Shown in pieces: positions 48,301 to 58,348 of a DNA stretch of 64,000 nt (the stretch's first letter is position 1; each line of letters starts with the position of its first letter). A program made the position numbers and the translations under genes. A model generated the notes under the pieces. The model was not told the DNA's origin. It searched no databases and worked only from the letters and a program-made list of their open reading frames with translations. Source of the stretch: Blumeriella jaapii (Eukaryota; Ascomycota; Leotiomycetes; Helotiales; Drepanopezizaceae); assembly GCA_009599575.1 (NCBI GenBank), contig VWND01000010.1, positions 1,012,501-1,076,500 of the forward strand, written 5' to 3'.

Positions 48301-50121
48301 TTGGATGGTGGAATTGAGCAGCTTGAAAGCTGGCGGCTTGAAGGTTGGTAGGACTTGGCGTTGGTCGGTCTAGATATGTACTGTATGGATTTAGAATATC
48401 GGCGTCGGGATTAGGATTAGGATTAGGAAGGTCGTCAACTCTAGAGGCTGATTGATTGGCTTGGAAAAAATTTGAGAAAGATAGTAGATTGTTAGGGGAT
48501 GGGTGTCACGTTATGGTCACGTGACTGACCTCGACGCACTCCCTGCATTCTAGAACGTTAACCCTTAGAAATCAGAATCCCGTAGTCAATGTAAACCCCC
48601 CACAGAATCTTCTGCTCCTTACTCCTGACATAAAAGCACAAGAGAAAAATGTAGATGGGATAAATTCTGCTTTTGCTGTTGTGCAATGGATCGACTCTGA
48701 TGGCTGCGTTTGGTAAGAGGGAAGAGAGATTGGCGCTGATACGAGAGGTTAGACTTCTTTTCCATTAGACCAAATTTAATAGCTGCCTACCATTTGATAG
48801 ACTCGATATTTTATTTGCAACAGCGTGGAAAAATTGAGTGATACCGGCATAGGAAGAACTGATCATGTAACTATACAGAACAGGACAGTCTTTTCCTTAT
48901 TAATCTTTGGAGAAAAATTGATTTTTTTGTTAGGGAAGAGCATTCTCGGTGAAGCACGAATGTTGCCCTGTAAAAGGGTGAAGGGGAGGGGGAAGGGGCG
49001 GGGGGGTAAATCATACCTCTTTCAGCATTCTTTCATCTTGATATATTCTTTTATTACAGACTTGTTAAGTTAAGTTGGATCTTTTGGGGGCAGTCACCGG
49101 CTTTCGTCAAGTGGAGGGAGAGGGTGTGGTGATTGTTTAAGCGGGTGGGGCTGACTCCGTGTTTATTTCTGCTGTTGTTATTCTTATTTAAGCGAGTGAG
49201 GCCCGCACGTCCAAAGTCCAAAGTCCACGAGGAAACGTCAGGACTTATATAAAACTCGCACCGATGTGCTATCGGTCCTGATAATGATTGTTCTGACCAA
49301 AAGGGGAAGAGGGCTTATCCACTGTATACATAAATTCAATGCCCTGGAGTGATAGTTATTCAAGCGTGTAAGTGTTCCGCGTTTTTCATATTCGTAAGAT
49401 TGCAGCATATACTAATTGCCGTGCAATACAGCCTTAGAAAGACGGTTTTTCATGAAGAAGAGAATTGGCAATTGTACCTGGAAACAAAATGAAAGTTAAA
49501 GCCTCCAGCCTGTTCCGGTCTGTTTCACAATGTCAGGTTATTCCTTCTGGATATCAATTTCCCGAGAGATAAGTAAACATGCAACACAAGAAGGAAAAAG
49601 CACAAGGCTACGTAGGATTGCTTAGATCTGCCTTCCATGTATATCGGCGGGATGCTTTCCATCGAGTTCTTACAGGGGCTTCAAGGATGCTGTGTTTGTA
49701 TTCTATGGGCACGCACAGCTCAGCTCTGTGGGATGTGCAACAAAGATTCGTCGCTCGGATCGATGACTTTCGAGCCGACAGCTCCTCCGAGACGTCCTGT
49801 AAAATCACAGACTGCAATATGCTGTACTCCTTTGCGTCGACAGTTCACATGTCAATAGACGTTTGCACGACATGCAACAAAACCCTTGAAATCCATGTTC
49901 CTGCACCTTCGTGCAGCGCACTTCTACGTCGACAGTTCTCTATTTGATAAACAACTGTGCGAATTTGCAGCAAAAACCTTGAGATTCAGCTGATAGTATT
50001 CCCACGCGACCATCACGTGCACTTTACTAGCGCTCCCGGGTCCTCTTTTCTACAGTTCGAACTCGCACGCCAAGGCTCCATCTTGCTCACCCACCACGTC
50101 AAATCCAATGATGATATCATA
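45368..50121. other. Intergenic, no supported gene
   Basis: Contains ACAGTAC tracts (45820-45840, 46120-46160), G runs (46275-46292, 46346-46366, 47380-47404) and purine runs (46400-46440). Open frames are short or repeat-derived. The last part carries the presumed promoter of the H3-like gene. Confidence 0.45.
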
Positions 50122-50855
50122 ATGTCTGATCTGAAGGGTACGTCACGTTTTGATTTCCTTTGGCTACACTTGCGCATGATTTTATCTTACTCATAGGATG
50201 TGTAATAACTCATTCCAACCAGATACAAATATGTCAGATCCTCCAGTCAACGCGAACGACATGGAGCCCGAGGATCTCGGACTTGCCTGTTTGAATCTAG
50301 AGCCCGAGCTCGAACCTGAGAACATCGAGCCCGAAGACAAGTTGAGATCCAGCGACGAGAAAGCCAAGCGTCGGCAAGAGGAGCAAGAGGAGCAAAAGGA
50401 GCGAAAACGCCTCAAAGACCCCGCGCGCTCCGCCGCTGCTTTCCGTGTCTTCGTGCAAGAGCTTCTGCGCGCTAGCCCGGGAATCAACGGAGTGTTGAGG
50501 ATGGAGGATGAGGCCGTGGGGACACTCGAGAACGCGGCGCAAGACATGCTGGTCAGCGAGTTTCGGGGTGAGTTTATGTTTCCTACGTGGCGGAAAGCGA
50601 GACGCGCGTGTGTTCTTTGGAGGTGGTGCTGATACTGGGATAGAGGCGGCGGTCAGCATGCTGGAGCGGGGAAGGACTACCCTCATGCCGAAGGATATGT
50701 GGTATGCGAGGGGTGTGAGTGTCACAGCTAGCTTGAGGGTGATCGGGATGATGTGGACCAAAAGGTACGCATGTAAATTGAAAGAAAAACACCGAGCTAG
50801 AATGCTCGGAGTCGCGAACTTTATATACAGTGGGTTGCGCTTGTGGGTCACGTGA
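50122..50855 (+). CDS. Divergent histone H3-fold protein, chimeric with LTR sequence at its C-terminus
   Basis: Exons are 50122-50137, 50223-50567 and 50644-50855 (190 aa). Introns are GT-AG, 85 and 76 nt, the second with a GTGCTGATAC branch. Residues 1-75 are an acidic then charged tail (MEPEDLG; EEQEEQKERKRLK), unlike the basic tail of H3. Residues about 78-147 align to the H3 core: FRVFVQELL to FQRLVREIA, VLRMEDEAVGTLENAAQ to DLRFQSSAIMALQEAAE, and VSEFR...TTLMPKDMWYARGV to VGLFE...VTIMPKDIQLARRI, the last pair without a gap. After residue 145 the frame enters the LTR and adds 45 foreign residues before a stop. The gene was interrupted by the retrotransposon at 50720, but the fold itself is complete. 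A chromatin or H4-pairing role is inferred only from the fold. Confidence 0.72.
50571..50719 (+). repeat. Left copy of a 149-bp host-sequence direct duplication
   Basis: Spans most of intron 2 and the start of exon 3 of the H3-like gene. It is nearly identical to 57168-57316, with one visible A/G difference in the GCGGGG(A/G)AGGAC block. It ends exactly at the retrotransposon's left LTR. Confidence 0.93.
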
Positions 50856-51003
50856 CTTAGCGCGAGGCCTAGTGGCCGAGATGGTCCGTGCCCAAACCTT
50901 AATCCAACACCACCAGCATTCACCACTAGTATTCACCACTGGCATTTACCACTGGCAGCCATACCACTGGCACCATACCACTAGCCAGGCCAGAATCGTA
51001 ACA
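50720..51003 (-). repeat. Left LTR (3' LTR of the element)
   Basis: 284 bp, with TGTCAC...GTAACA ends forming an imperfect inverted repeat. It is closely similar to the right LTR along its whole length. A few changes near the interior side (for example CCAGAATC against CCAGGATC) look like RIP leakage. Confidence 0.93.
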
Positions 51004-54000
51004 CTACCCCCCCCCTCCGAAAAACTGCGTCCTCGCAGTTGCAATTATAGGTCTATCGTTTTCCAATTTAGTGTAATCTTCCCTGCCTTCGTTGTAAGCT
51101 TGCAACCATGCGAAAAGCGCTCGTAAAAGACCTTTGGCGGTGGGATATAATCGGTGGAATATTTAAAAAATATGGAAGGCCGTTATAGCGTCAAAACAAA
51201 AATACTATTCGAGATTTTTATCAGCGCTCTTTCAATTAATTTAGTATTGCAATATTCTTTTATGCAACTTCGAATCTATTATTTTTTCGATCTTTTATTC
51301 CGTTTATTCGGAAAATAATTAAATAAAAGCTGGTTCGGAGCGGCGTTGGCCAGATAAAAGGTTGCTGATATATTTTCGAAGCGAATATAAATGAAAAATT
51401 GAATGGATTAACCAATTTGCGAAAAAATCAAACTTTCAACTCTTTTCTATTTTATCGACGATTTTGACTGGGCCGTACTATTTATCTGAAAGCTTCCGGA
51501 AAGGTCGGTCGAGCTTTTAATTTTTGATATTTATCAATACTTCGTCGCTTATATTCCAATTTATTAATCGTTTATATAAATTAGCGAAGCGCTTTATTTT
51601 AGCTTATTATTACGCAATAAACGATTGCGCGTATTTCACAATCTTTTTAGTTCGAAAGGCCAAATATAAAGCTTCGTCGCGGTTAAGCTTTTCGATGACC
51701 GAGCGAAAAAAACGGAAATTGTTTATATTTCAGAATATACGAGCCTCGTATTTATTTAAGATTTGAAAAGAAAAAACGTTGCCGAAAAACTCGTACGGTA
51801 AAATCAATTATACAATATCTATCAAAAATAAAAGGCGTTTTCAATTATTTTGGTAATAAAAGCAAAAAGCGAAAACGTTGTTTAATATACTAATTTATTA
51901 TTTCGGTCTGCCTATCGATATTAAAATTGTACGTAATAATTAATTTAACTTTGGTTTTTAATATACGGCAAAATTCTTGCCAAAAAACCGAAACAAACTA
52001 AACTTTTCGGTCCGAAATAATTAAATCCGGCATGCCGAAATAACGCACCCAATAAATCAAAAACAAAGCTGCCAGCCTTTTCGCTGTAATAGTTTTATAA
52101 CAAAAGATTAACAAAAGCTTTTTGGACAGGCGATCCATTATTACAAAAGCGAAATTGTAACCATTTTCGTCCAATGAAAGCTTCGTAAAATCTATCGTTA
52201 AGTATTAATAAAATCTGCTGAATATAAGCAAAAGCTTTAAAAAGCCCGGGGTTTTGTCGCGCCTAGCTTTTATTCGTATACAACGACAATTCGAAACGTA
52301 CTGCTATATATCTGCTTTTATAGCTTTTTAATAATATTTGCGACCGACCAAAAACTTTATCTTTTTTATTTCAGCGTATATTACGCAAAACTATTCGTAA
52401 ATATATCGAATTAAAAAAGTTCGCAATTCGGAAGGTTTTAAAAACACTATTAATCTGCTTTGAAAAAACAATTTGTTTTGTCGCAGTTAGTAATTAAAAT
52501 TATAATTGCGGGCTTGCGCTCGTTGCGCTTCGAAAAAAAAAGAATTTTTGTTAGCTTGCAGTAAATCGTTTATAATTATATAATTATATATATCGTATAC
52601 GATTACGAAAATTGAATTTGCGAGCTTTTCTATAAGCATTTTATTCTTTTTATTCTCGCTGTTTTTTTCGAAAAAAGTATTATCGTTATCGCGCTTATCG
52701 AAAACTATTTTTATAAGCGCCAGCGTGATTATGCTTTTAACAGCCATTTCTTTTAAGATTTAAAAATTCAATTTATTATTTGAAAACATTTGCTGCTTTC
52801 GAGCCGTTCGCTGTCGTGCTTCCAATAAAAAAATGTTTTGGTTTTTGTAAAAAAAAGTATTAGCGAACGTATTAATAATTTCCGACCGGTATATAATTGT
52901 AAAATAAAAGTCGGCGAAAAACTCGGCCTATCGGACTTATCGGGCCGAAAAATTTTTAATTATTATAAAATATTTTAAAGCGCGATAATCGATGTATATA
53001 TATACGTTTTTTTAAGCGTTTAACAGCTCCGGCTTATAATTTTTAAAAAAGCGAAAAATAGCGAAAAGCTTTTTATCGTAGATCGGATAATTAAGCTCGG
53101 CGTCGATTATAATTTTGAAAAAAAAACCGACCGGATAATAAAAGTTATTTTTTTGCAATTGCGATAATACGCTAATTATTATTTTATCAAAAAAATCGAT
53201 TTCCAAGCGCGTTTGCTTATAAAAATCGTAATAACATAAAATAAAAGCATTTAGCAAAGCTTTGCGCAATGTTTCCTATACGTTTTTCTGCTTTTTCTCG
53301 AATACGAAAAAAACGTTTTTATCTATAAAAGCAGTAAAAAAGCGGCAAATGCGGCTATAGCCGGCTATAAAACGTTTATAAAAATTGCAAAAACTTAAAA
53401 AGCTTTGCACGCTTCGCATATTCGCTGCATATTGCCAGTTTTTAATAATAGCGATTTTTTCCGGGTTTATTTTAATATTTTAAATATTAATAACGAAACC
53501 TAAGAATTTGGTTTTCGTAATATTAAATTCGCATTTTTTAATATCAGCTTCTAAGCTGTGTTTTTTTAAAATCGACAAAATCTTTTTAACGTAAACCTTA
53601 TATTTTAAATTATTCGCGAAGTAAATAAAAATATCGTTAAAATACGCCGAGCAGAAATTATTTAAATGCTTTATAAAAATATTATTAATAAAGCGTTGAA
53701 ATATAACGGGCCTATTAGTAAAGCCGAACGAAAAAACTTTATATTTGTATATGCCGTATCGGATGCGGAAACTGGTTAGCTTTTTAAATTTTTCGGATAT
53801 CCGGATTCGATTAAATGCTTATTAAATATCAATTTTCGTAAACATTTTAATTTTAATAATTCGCGCCAGTATTTCGTCGATCAAAGGCAAAAGGTAAAAA
53901 TCCTTTTTCGTAAAATCGTTAAGTTTGCGATAATCGATATACAAACGTATAAAGCCGTTTGACTTTTTAATAAATAAAATCGGAACGGCGAAAAAAATAT

Positions 54001-56882
54001 TAAAAAATTCAATAAAGCTTTTATACAAATTATTAAAAATATAATTTTTAACTTTTGTAAATTGTTTATTCGTAAAACGTTTAAATAATTTTATAAAAAG
54101 CGTATTTTCCGTGGCCAGATGTATTTTATAATTTATACCGGAGCGGCGAAAAGCGAGCTTATCGCTTTTTTATTTATAAAACAGTTTTTCGAATTCCGAA
54201 TACTAGGCTGGAAAAAGCTTTTTTATAAAAATTACGTTATCGTTATATTTGGCTTGCAAAGCGTCGGGAACGGAAATACTTTTTATTGCCGCGAATTATA
54301 TAATTTTTTTAAATTCGGCGATTTTCGCACGGCGGAAACGTTTTTTATTTATATTATACACAAAGGCAACAAACGTGTAATCGCTGAATAATAATAATCT
54401 TTTTTTTTTCGCGGCCCGCATTCGCTTTTCGTAGCGTATTTATAAAGCGCTGAATACAAAGGCGGAAATACAGCTGATATTGCAATTAAAAATAAAAAAA
54501 GTAATTAACACGGTTGGAAAGACCGGCTTGGTCGGTTCAGAGCTGCTAATAAAAAACTTCTTTATTTTGTGCAAACTGCTTTTAAAATCTCGTATAAACG
54601 TAGAAAGTCTATCAGCTTTAAAACTTAAATAAACCTTTTTAATCGTCGTAAAAATATTAACAGAAATATACAAAGCTTTTATTACGCTGTTTTGTTTGTT
54701 TGCATTCTTTTAATGCATACGATTAAGCATTTTGGGCTTTTTTCTTTAATTAAAATCGACGAACAATTGCTCGTTGAAATAAAAAATAACGGGCATATCG
54801 AATAGCTATTTTATTTTGTTTTTTCTTTGGCCATACGTTTGCTTTAAATCGTAATGCTATAGAAATTTGCGACCAATAAAAACGTCGGTAAAGCTTAGGT
54901 TTATAACCAGAAAAGGAAAATTTACACGACGTCGGTCAATCGTAAAAAAAAAAAAAAAAAAATAACAGAAGAAATAAACTTTTCCGGCTCGCTATTATAG
55001 CCGGTGGATATAATAAGTTTGTATAGCCGAATAAAACTTATTTCGAAACGTTAAAAAAATTAATACGTTAAAAAAGTTTTAATCGTACCGAAAATATTAG
55101 CTTCGCTATCGATATATACAAATATTTTAATATATAATTTATTGCGTGCTAGTTTTATAAAAACTAAAAACTATCGTTTTTTTATTAAAAAACGCTGGTT
55201 AAATTTCAAATTTTTTCATAAATCGAATCTTTTGTTATAATAAAAGTTTTTGTCACGGTTTAAAAGTTTTTTAACAAATCGTTTTATTTTTCGTCGATAG
55301 CTATTTCGGCGATTTTGCGATTAAACTTGGCGTCGGGGCAAACGTTTGCGAAATGGCCGGGCTTGCCGCAATTATAATAAGCGCTAAAAAAGCGCGCAGC
55401 CAAACGGGAAAAACCGGAGGTGGCAAAAATAGCAATTATACGCTCGTAAAAATTTCTGCCAAAAAAAGGAAAAGCTGTGCGAGCAAAAGGGGCTGGAAAA
55501 ATAAAACGCCAGAAAGTTTTAAAAATACCGGAAGTACGCTTAGAATTTTAATTAGCAAAAGCCATAACAGGGGAAAAATAGCTTATGCGACGAGCAGAAG
55601 CCATTTTTTCAGCTCGAATATTGCGTAACTTTTTATTCGCAACGGCCAAAAACTCGTTTAAAACAGTATAATTACTATTTATTTTGTATTTTTCTATTCG
55701 GAAATCGTATTTAAAAATAAAAGTAATTTTTTCGTATATATTTTTAAACCAACGGTTTTTAGCAATTTTGCTAATAATTGCGTAACAAATAAATAAAAAA
55801 CGAAAGTTATTATAAATCTGACCGTTGTTTATATAAAGCTTATTATATTGCAATTTAGCAAATTAAACGCGGTTGTGATTAAAAAAACGCTAATTAAAAA
55901 TGCGAAAAACGTTTCGGGCCGACTAGGCTTAATTATAAAATTCGGGGTTTAAATATTCCAAAATAATAGTTTTTGCCTTTCTAGTAATATATTTGAAATA
56001 TGCTTTGGCTTGGTTTATATTTTATATAAAATTTTTTAAATACTTTTTAATAAACAGTTTTATATTTATTTTTTATGCGTTATATTCAATTTTTTTTTAA
56101 TAGTCGCTGAAAGCGTAGCGAAGATATTTAATTTTAAATAATTCGATTCGAAAAATAATTGGATCGAGGACGGAAAGGTAATACTCGGGAATTAATTAAA
56201 AGTCCGCCGTGAAAGCGCGCGAAATTCGGAATGAAAAAAAAGCGTCGCGGGCGATATTAGCGAAAGCTGGAAAATAAGCGGCGGCGATAGCTTAAGCGAT
56301 TATTTAAGCGATTTGAAGCTGCTGGGCCGCAGTGAATCTTTCAGCGTTGGCAGATATGCTAAGCAGTCGTAAGGGCATTTATCGGTTTAGGAATACTAGG
56401 GTGTTAGCGTCGTACAATTCGATTTTAGATTCGATAATAAAACGAAGAAATTCAGCAGCAGATGATTGTGATTCGGTAGAAATCGTGGAATAAAAATTCG
56501 CTGTTAAAATCGTCGAAAAAGCTTGGAACGAATAAAGATTCGGAAACGGTAAAGGCAAAAGCAAAAAATGGAAATGCTGATTCGAAGCCGAATCGTACGG
56601 ATTACGTTCGTTTTCGGATGCCACGTCGACTTATAAGAAAAGCATAGGGTATTGTAGTATTAAAAAGGGGTGATTCGAATTGCAAAAGCAGATCGAATTA
56701 ATAAGAAAAAAAAACTCCAGCTTTTTTTGAAAACAAAATCAGTAGAAAAAAATTCTAATTAAAGCACCGATAAATAAACGTCGGTACGGGCGGCCTGAAA
56801 AAAGTTCGAGTTGCAAAAGCAAATCGAATTCTTAACCGTAGATACAAAGCTTTTCAGCGAAAATTGTTTTGGTTTTTTTTTA
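51004..56882 (-). other. Internal region of the retrotransposon, A/T-saturated
   Basis: Decayed gag-pol. Fragments of the zinc knuckle, reverse transcriptase and RNase H are recognisable on the minus strand as described for the whole element. Between 51500 and 52700, where integrase is expected, the sequence is too eroded to place the zinc-binding or catalytic residues. Confidence 0.85.
53580..54028 (-). pseudogene. Reverse transcriptase remnant
   Basis: Reads AVPILFIKKSNGFIRLYIDYRKLN, shown here only as the fragments AVPILFIKK and IDYRKLN, followed by YLLPLIDEI and FTKIDI. These match the fingers and palm of Ty3/gypsy RT (canonical VLFVKKKDG, VDYRKLN, YPLPLIDE, FTKIDL). Farther on, the catalytic box reads YFND instead of YLDD or YVDD. 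Several stops separate the pieces. Confidence 0.85.
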
Positions 56883-57166
56883 TATTACAGCTAGCTTAAA
56901 AGTGATCGGGATAATATGGATCAAAAGGTACGCATGTAAATTGAAAGAAAAACACCGAGCTAGAATGCTCGGGGTCGCGAATTTTATGTACAGTGGGTTG
57001 CGCTTGTGGGTCACGTGACTTAGCGCGAGGCCTAGTGGCCGAGATGGTCCGTGCCCAAACCTTAATCCAACACCACCAGCATTCACCACTAGCATTCACC
57101 ACTGGCATTTACCACTGGCAGCCATACCACTGGCACCATACCACTAGCCAGGCCAGGATCGTAACA
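56883..57166 (-). repeat. Right LTR (5' LTR of the element)
   Basis: 284 bp. Its first 60 bp show clustered transitions against the left LTR (TGTCAC to TATTAC; GCTTGAGGG to GCTTAAAAG; GGGATGATGTGG to GGGATAATATGG), and the rest is nearly unchanged. The mutated end abuts the RIP-degraded interior. Confidence 0.93.
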
Positions 57167-57167
57167 C

Positions 57168-57458
57168 AGTTTATGTTTCCTACGTGGCGGAAAGCGAGAC
57201 GCGCGTGTGTTCTTTGGAGGTGGTGCTGATACTGGGATAGAGGCGGCGGTCAGCATGCTGGAGCGGGGGAGGACTACCCTCATGCCGAAGGATATGTGGT
57301 ATGCGAGGGGTGTGAGAGAAGGCAGATTTGGAAAGAAGGAATTCAATGGTGGTGCTACGGAGGAAGGTCTGCAAGAGGCGGCTGGAGATAATGATCGAGA
57401 CGGAGGCCGAGATCTGGAAGAGGTTCAAGATCCAGATGGTGATATCGTCATGGATTAG
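57168..57458 (+). pseudogene. 5'-truncated right fragment of the H3-like gene
   Basis: Starts with the second copy of the 149-bp duplication (57168-57316), which contains the 3' part of intron 2 and its acceptor (AG at 57240). Original exon 3 continues to the stop at 57456-57458. It encodes the C-terminal H3-like part (MLERGRTTLMPKDMWYARGV) and an acidic tail ending DGDIVMD. The donor of intron 2 and all upstream exons are missing here. Joined in principle to exons 1-2 on the far side of the transposon, the reading frame stays open, so the undamaged gene would have coded for 192 aa. Confidence 0.8.
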
Positions 57459-57834
57459 GTAGACACTGATGTCGGGTACAAGACATGGGTCTTTGAACCG
57501 TACCAGAGGACGTGCTAATCCGTCTACAAGAGCGGGCGAAATCAATCGACCTGTACTTCTTGTGAGCACAGCTAAATCCATTCATCCTTTCGCTTTGGAA
57601 AACAACTTGACCACGATCCGATGTCGGTGTTGTCAAAGGCGAAGTACTCCCTGGCGTGTACTTGCCTCGACCAAGCTCAGTCCCCAGTTGTACACCACTT
57701 CTCAACCACACCCTCGAGCACCTTGACCCCAACTTGATTTTCCCAAAGAAGGCATCCTGCGTATTGATCCTCGGCCTGAAAAAATTCCCTCTCACACACT
57801 CTTGCACTCCGAAGACCCCCAATTCCAAACAGCA

Positions 57835-58348
57835 ATGGCGCCCGTCCACGAGGCCACCACAACCAGCAAGTCGAAGACGATCTCTACCAATGTCCATAAT
57901 TTCATCAGCTGCGCCCGGGTAAGAAAGCCAAGAGTCTCGATGGCAAGTAAGATACACCTCTTCTTTCCCCTCCTCCCTCCGGAATGCAACTAGCTCCGCG
58001 CAGACATCGCTAAACTCATCTTCCAAAGTCACCAGAGACCACGACAAGATCCCCACGCGCGGCAAGCTCCCTATGCAATTCCATACCCCCAAAAACATCG
58101 GAACATCGGCCGAGACCAGAGTCAGCTGCGGACAACAGACCGGTGCCGGCGATGCACAGAAGAGGCCCATTAAGGGCACCGCTGCCACCGCCATCGCCGA
58201 CGCAGGCAGCCCCAGGTCTGATGCAGAAGCTGCGGCCCTGGCCAAGGAACTCAAGTGTACGCTCCCTACTCCTGCTTGTGGAGCTCCGAGCTGGTACTTG
58301 TGCGTGTTGACTCAATGGCTGACTTTGTCGGAGCTGTTGAAATCTTAG
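57835..58348 (+). CDS. Possible small two-exon gene, unknown function
   Basis: Exon 57835-57918 (28 codons, start context CAGCAATGG) joins across an 85-nt GTAAGA...GCGCAG intron to 58004-58348, giving 143 aa. The second exon keeps GC-rich third positions through AETRVSCGQQTGAGDAQKRP and DAEAAALAKELK, then changes character. A second intron starting at about 58257 (GTGTAC) is possible and would alter the C-terminus. No signal peptide, TM segment or known domain is visible. A 268-codon minus-strand frame (58254-57448) overlaps it but looks like the antisense shadow. Confidence 0.35.

Larger units (their letters stand above)
50720..57166 (-). mobile_element. Ty3/gypsy LTR retrotransposon, RIP-degraded interior
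   Basis: On the minus strand the order is: 5' LTR 57166-56883, gag with a zinc knuckle (about 55385-55330; the CX2C..H..C finger reads YNCGKPGHFANVC with the first Cys changed to Tyr), reverse transcriptase (about 54030-53580), RNase H (53269-53012, DAELNYPIYDKKLFAI), integrase region, a G-rich polypurine tract just inside 51004-51017, and 3' LTR 51003-50720. The order RT-RH-integrase is that of Ty3/gypsy. The catalytic YxDD box reads YFND (about 53640), an Asp-to-Asn change expected from G-to-A mutation. The interior is dominated by A and T with stops in every frame, so no protein can be made. This matches repeat-induced point mutation. No short 4-6 bp target duplication is present. Confidence 0.92.

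Noticed and set aside
48405..48430. Telomere-like GGATTAGGATTAGG
   Set aside because: Only a few imperfect units, not TTAGGG, and internal to the window. It does not indicate a chromosome end.
50830..51126. LTR frame of 98 codons, repeated at 56993-57229
   Set aside because: Present in both LTRs and terminates in non-homologous sequence. It is an incidental LTR frame, not an accessory gene.
57448..58254. 268-codon minus-strand frame overlapping the small gene at 57835-58348
   Set aside because: No motif, and plus-strand splice signals and start context explain the region better. It looks like antisense to GC-rich third positions.
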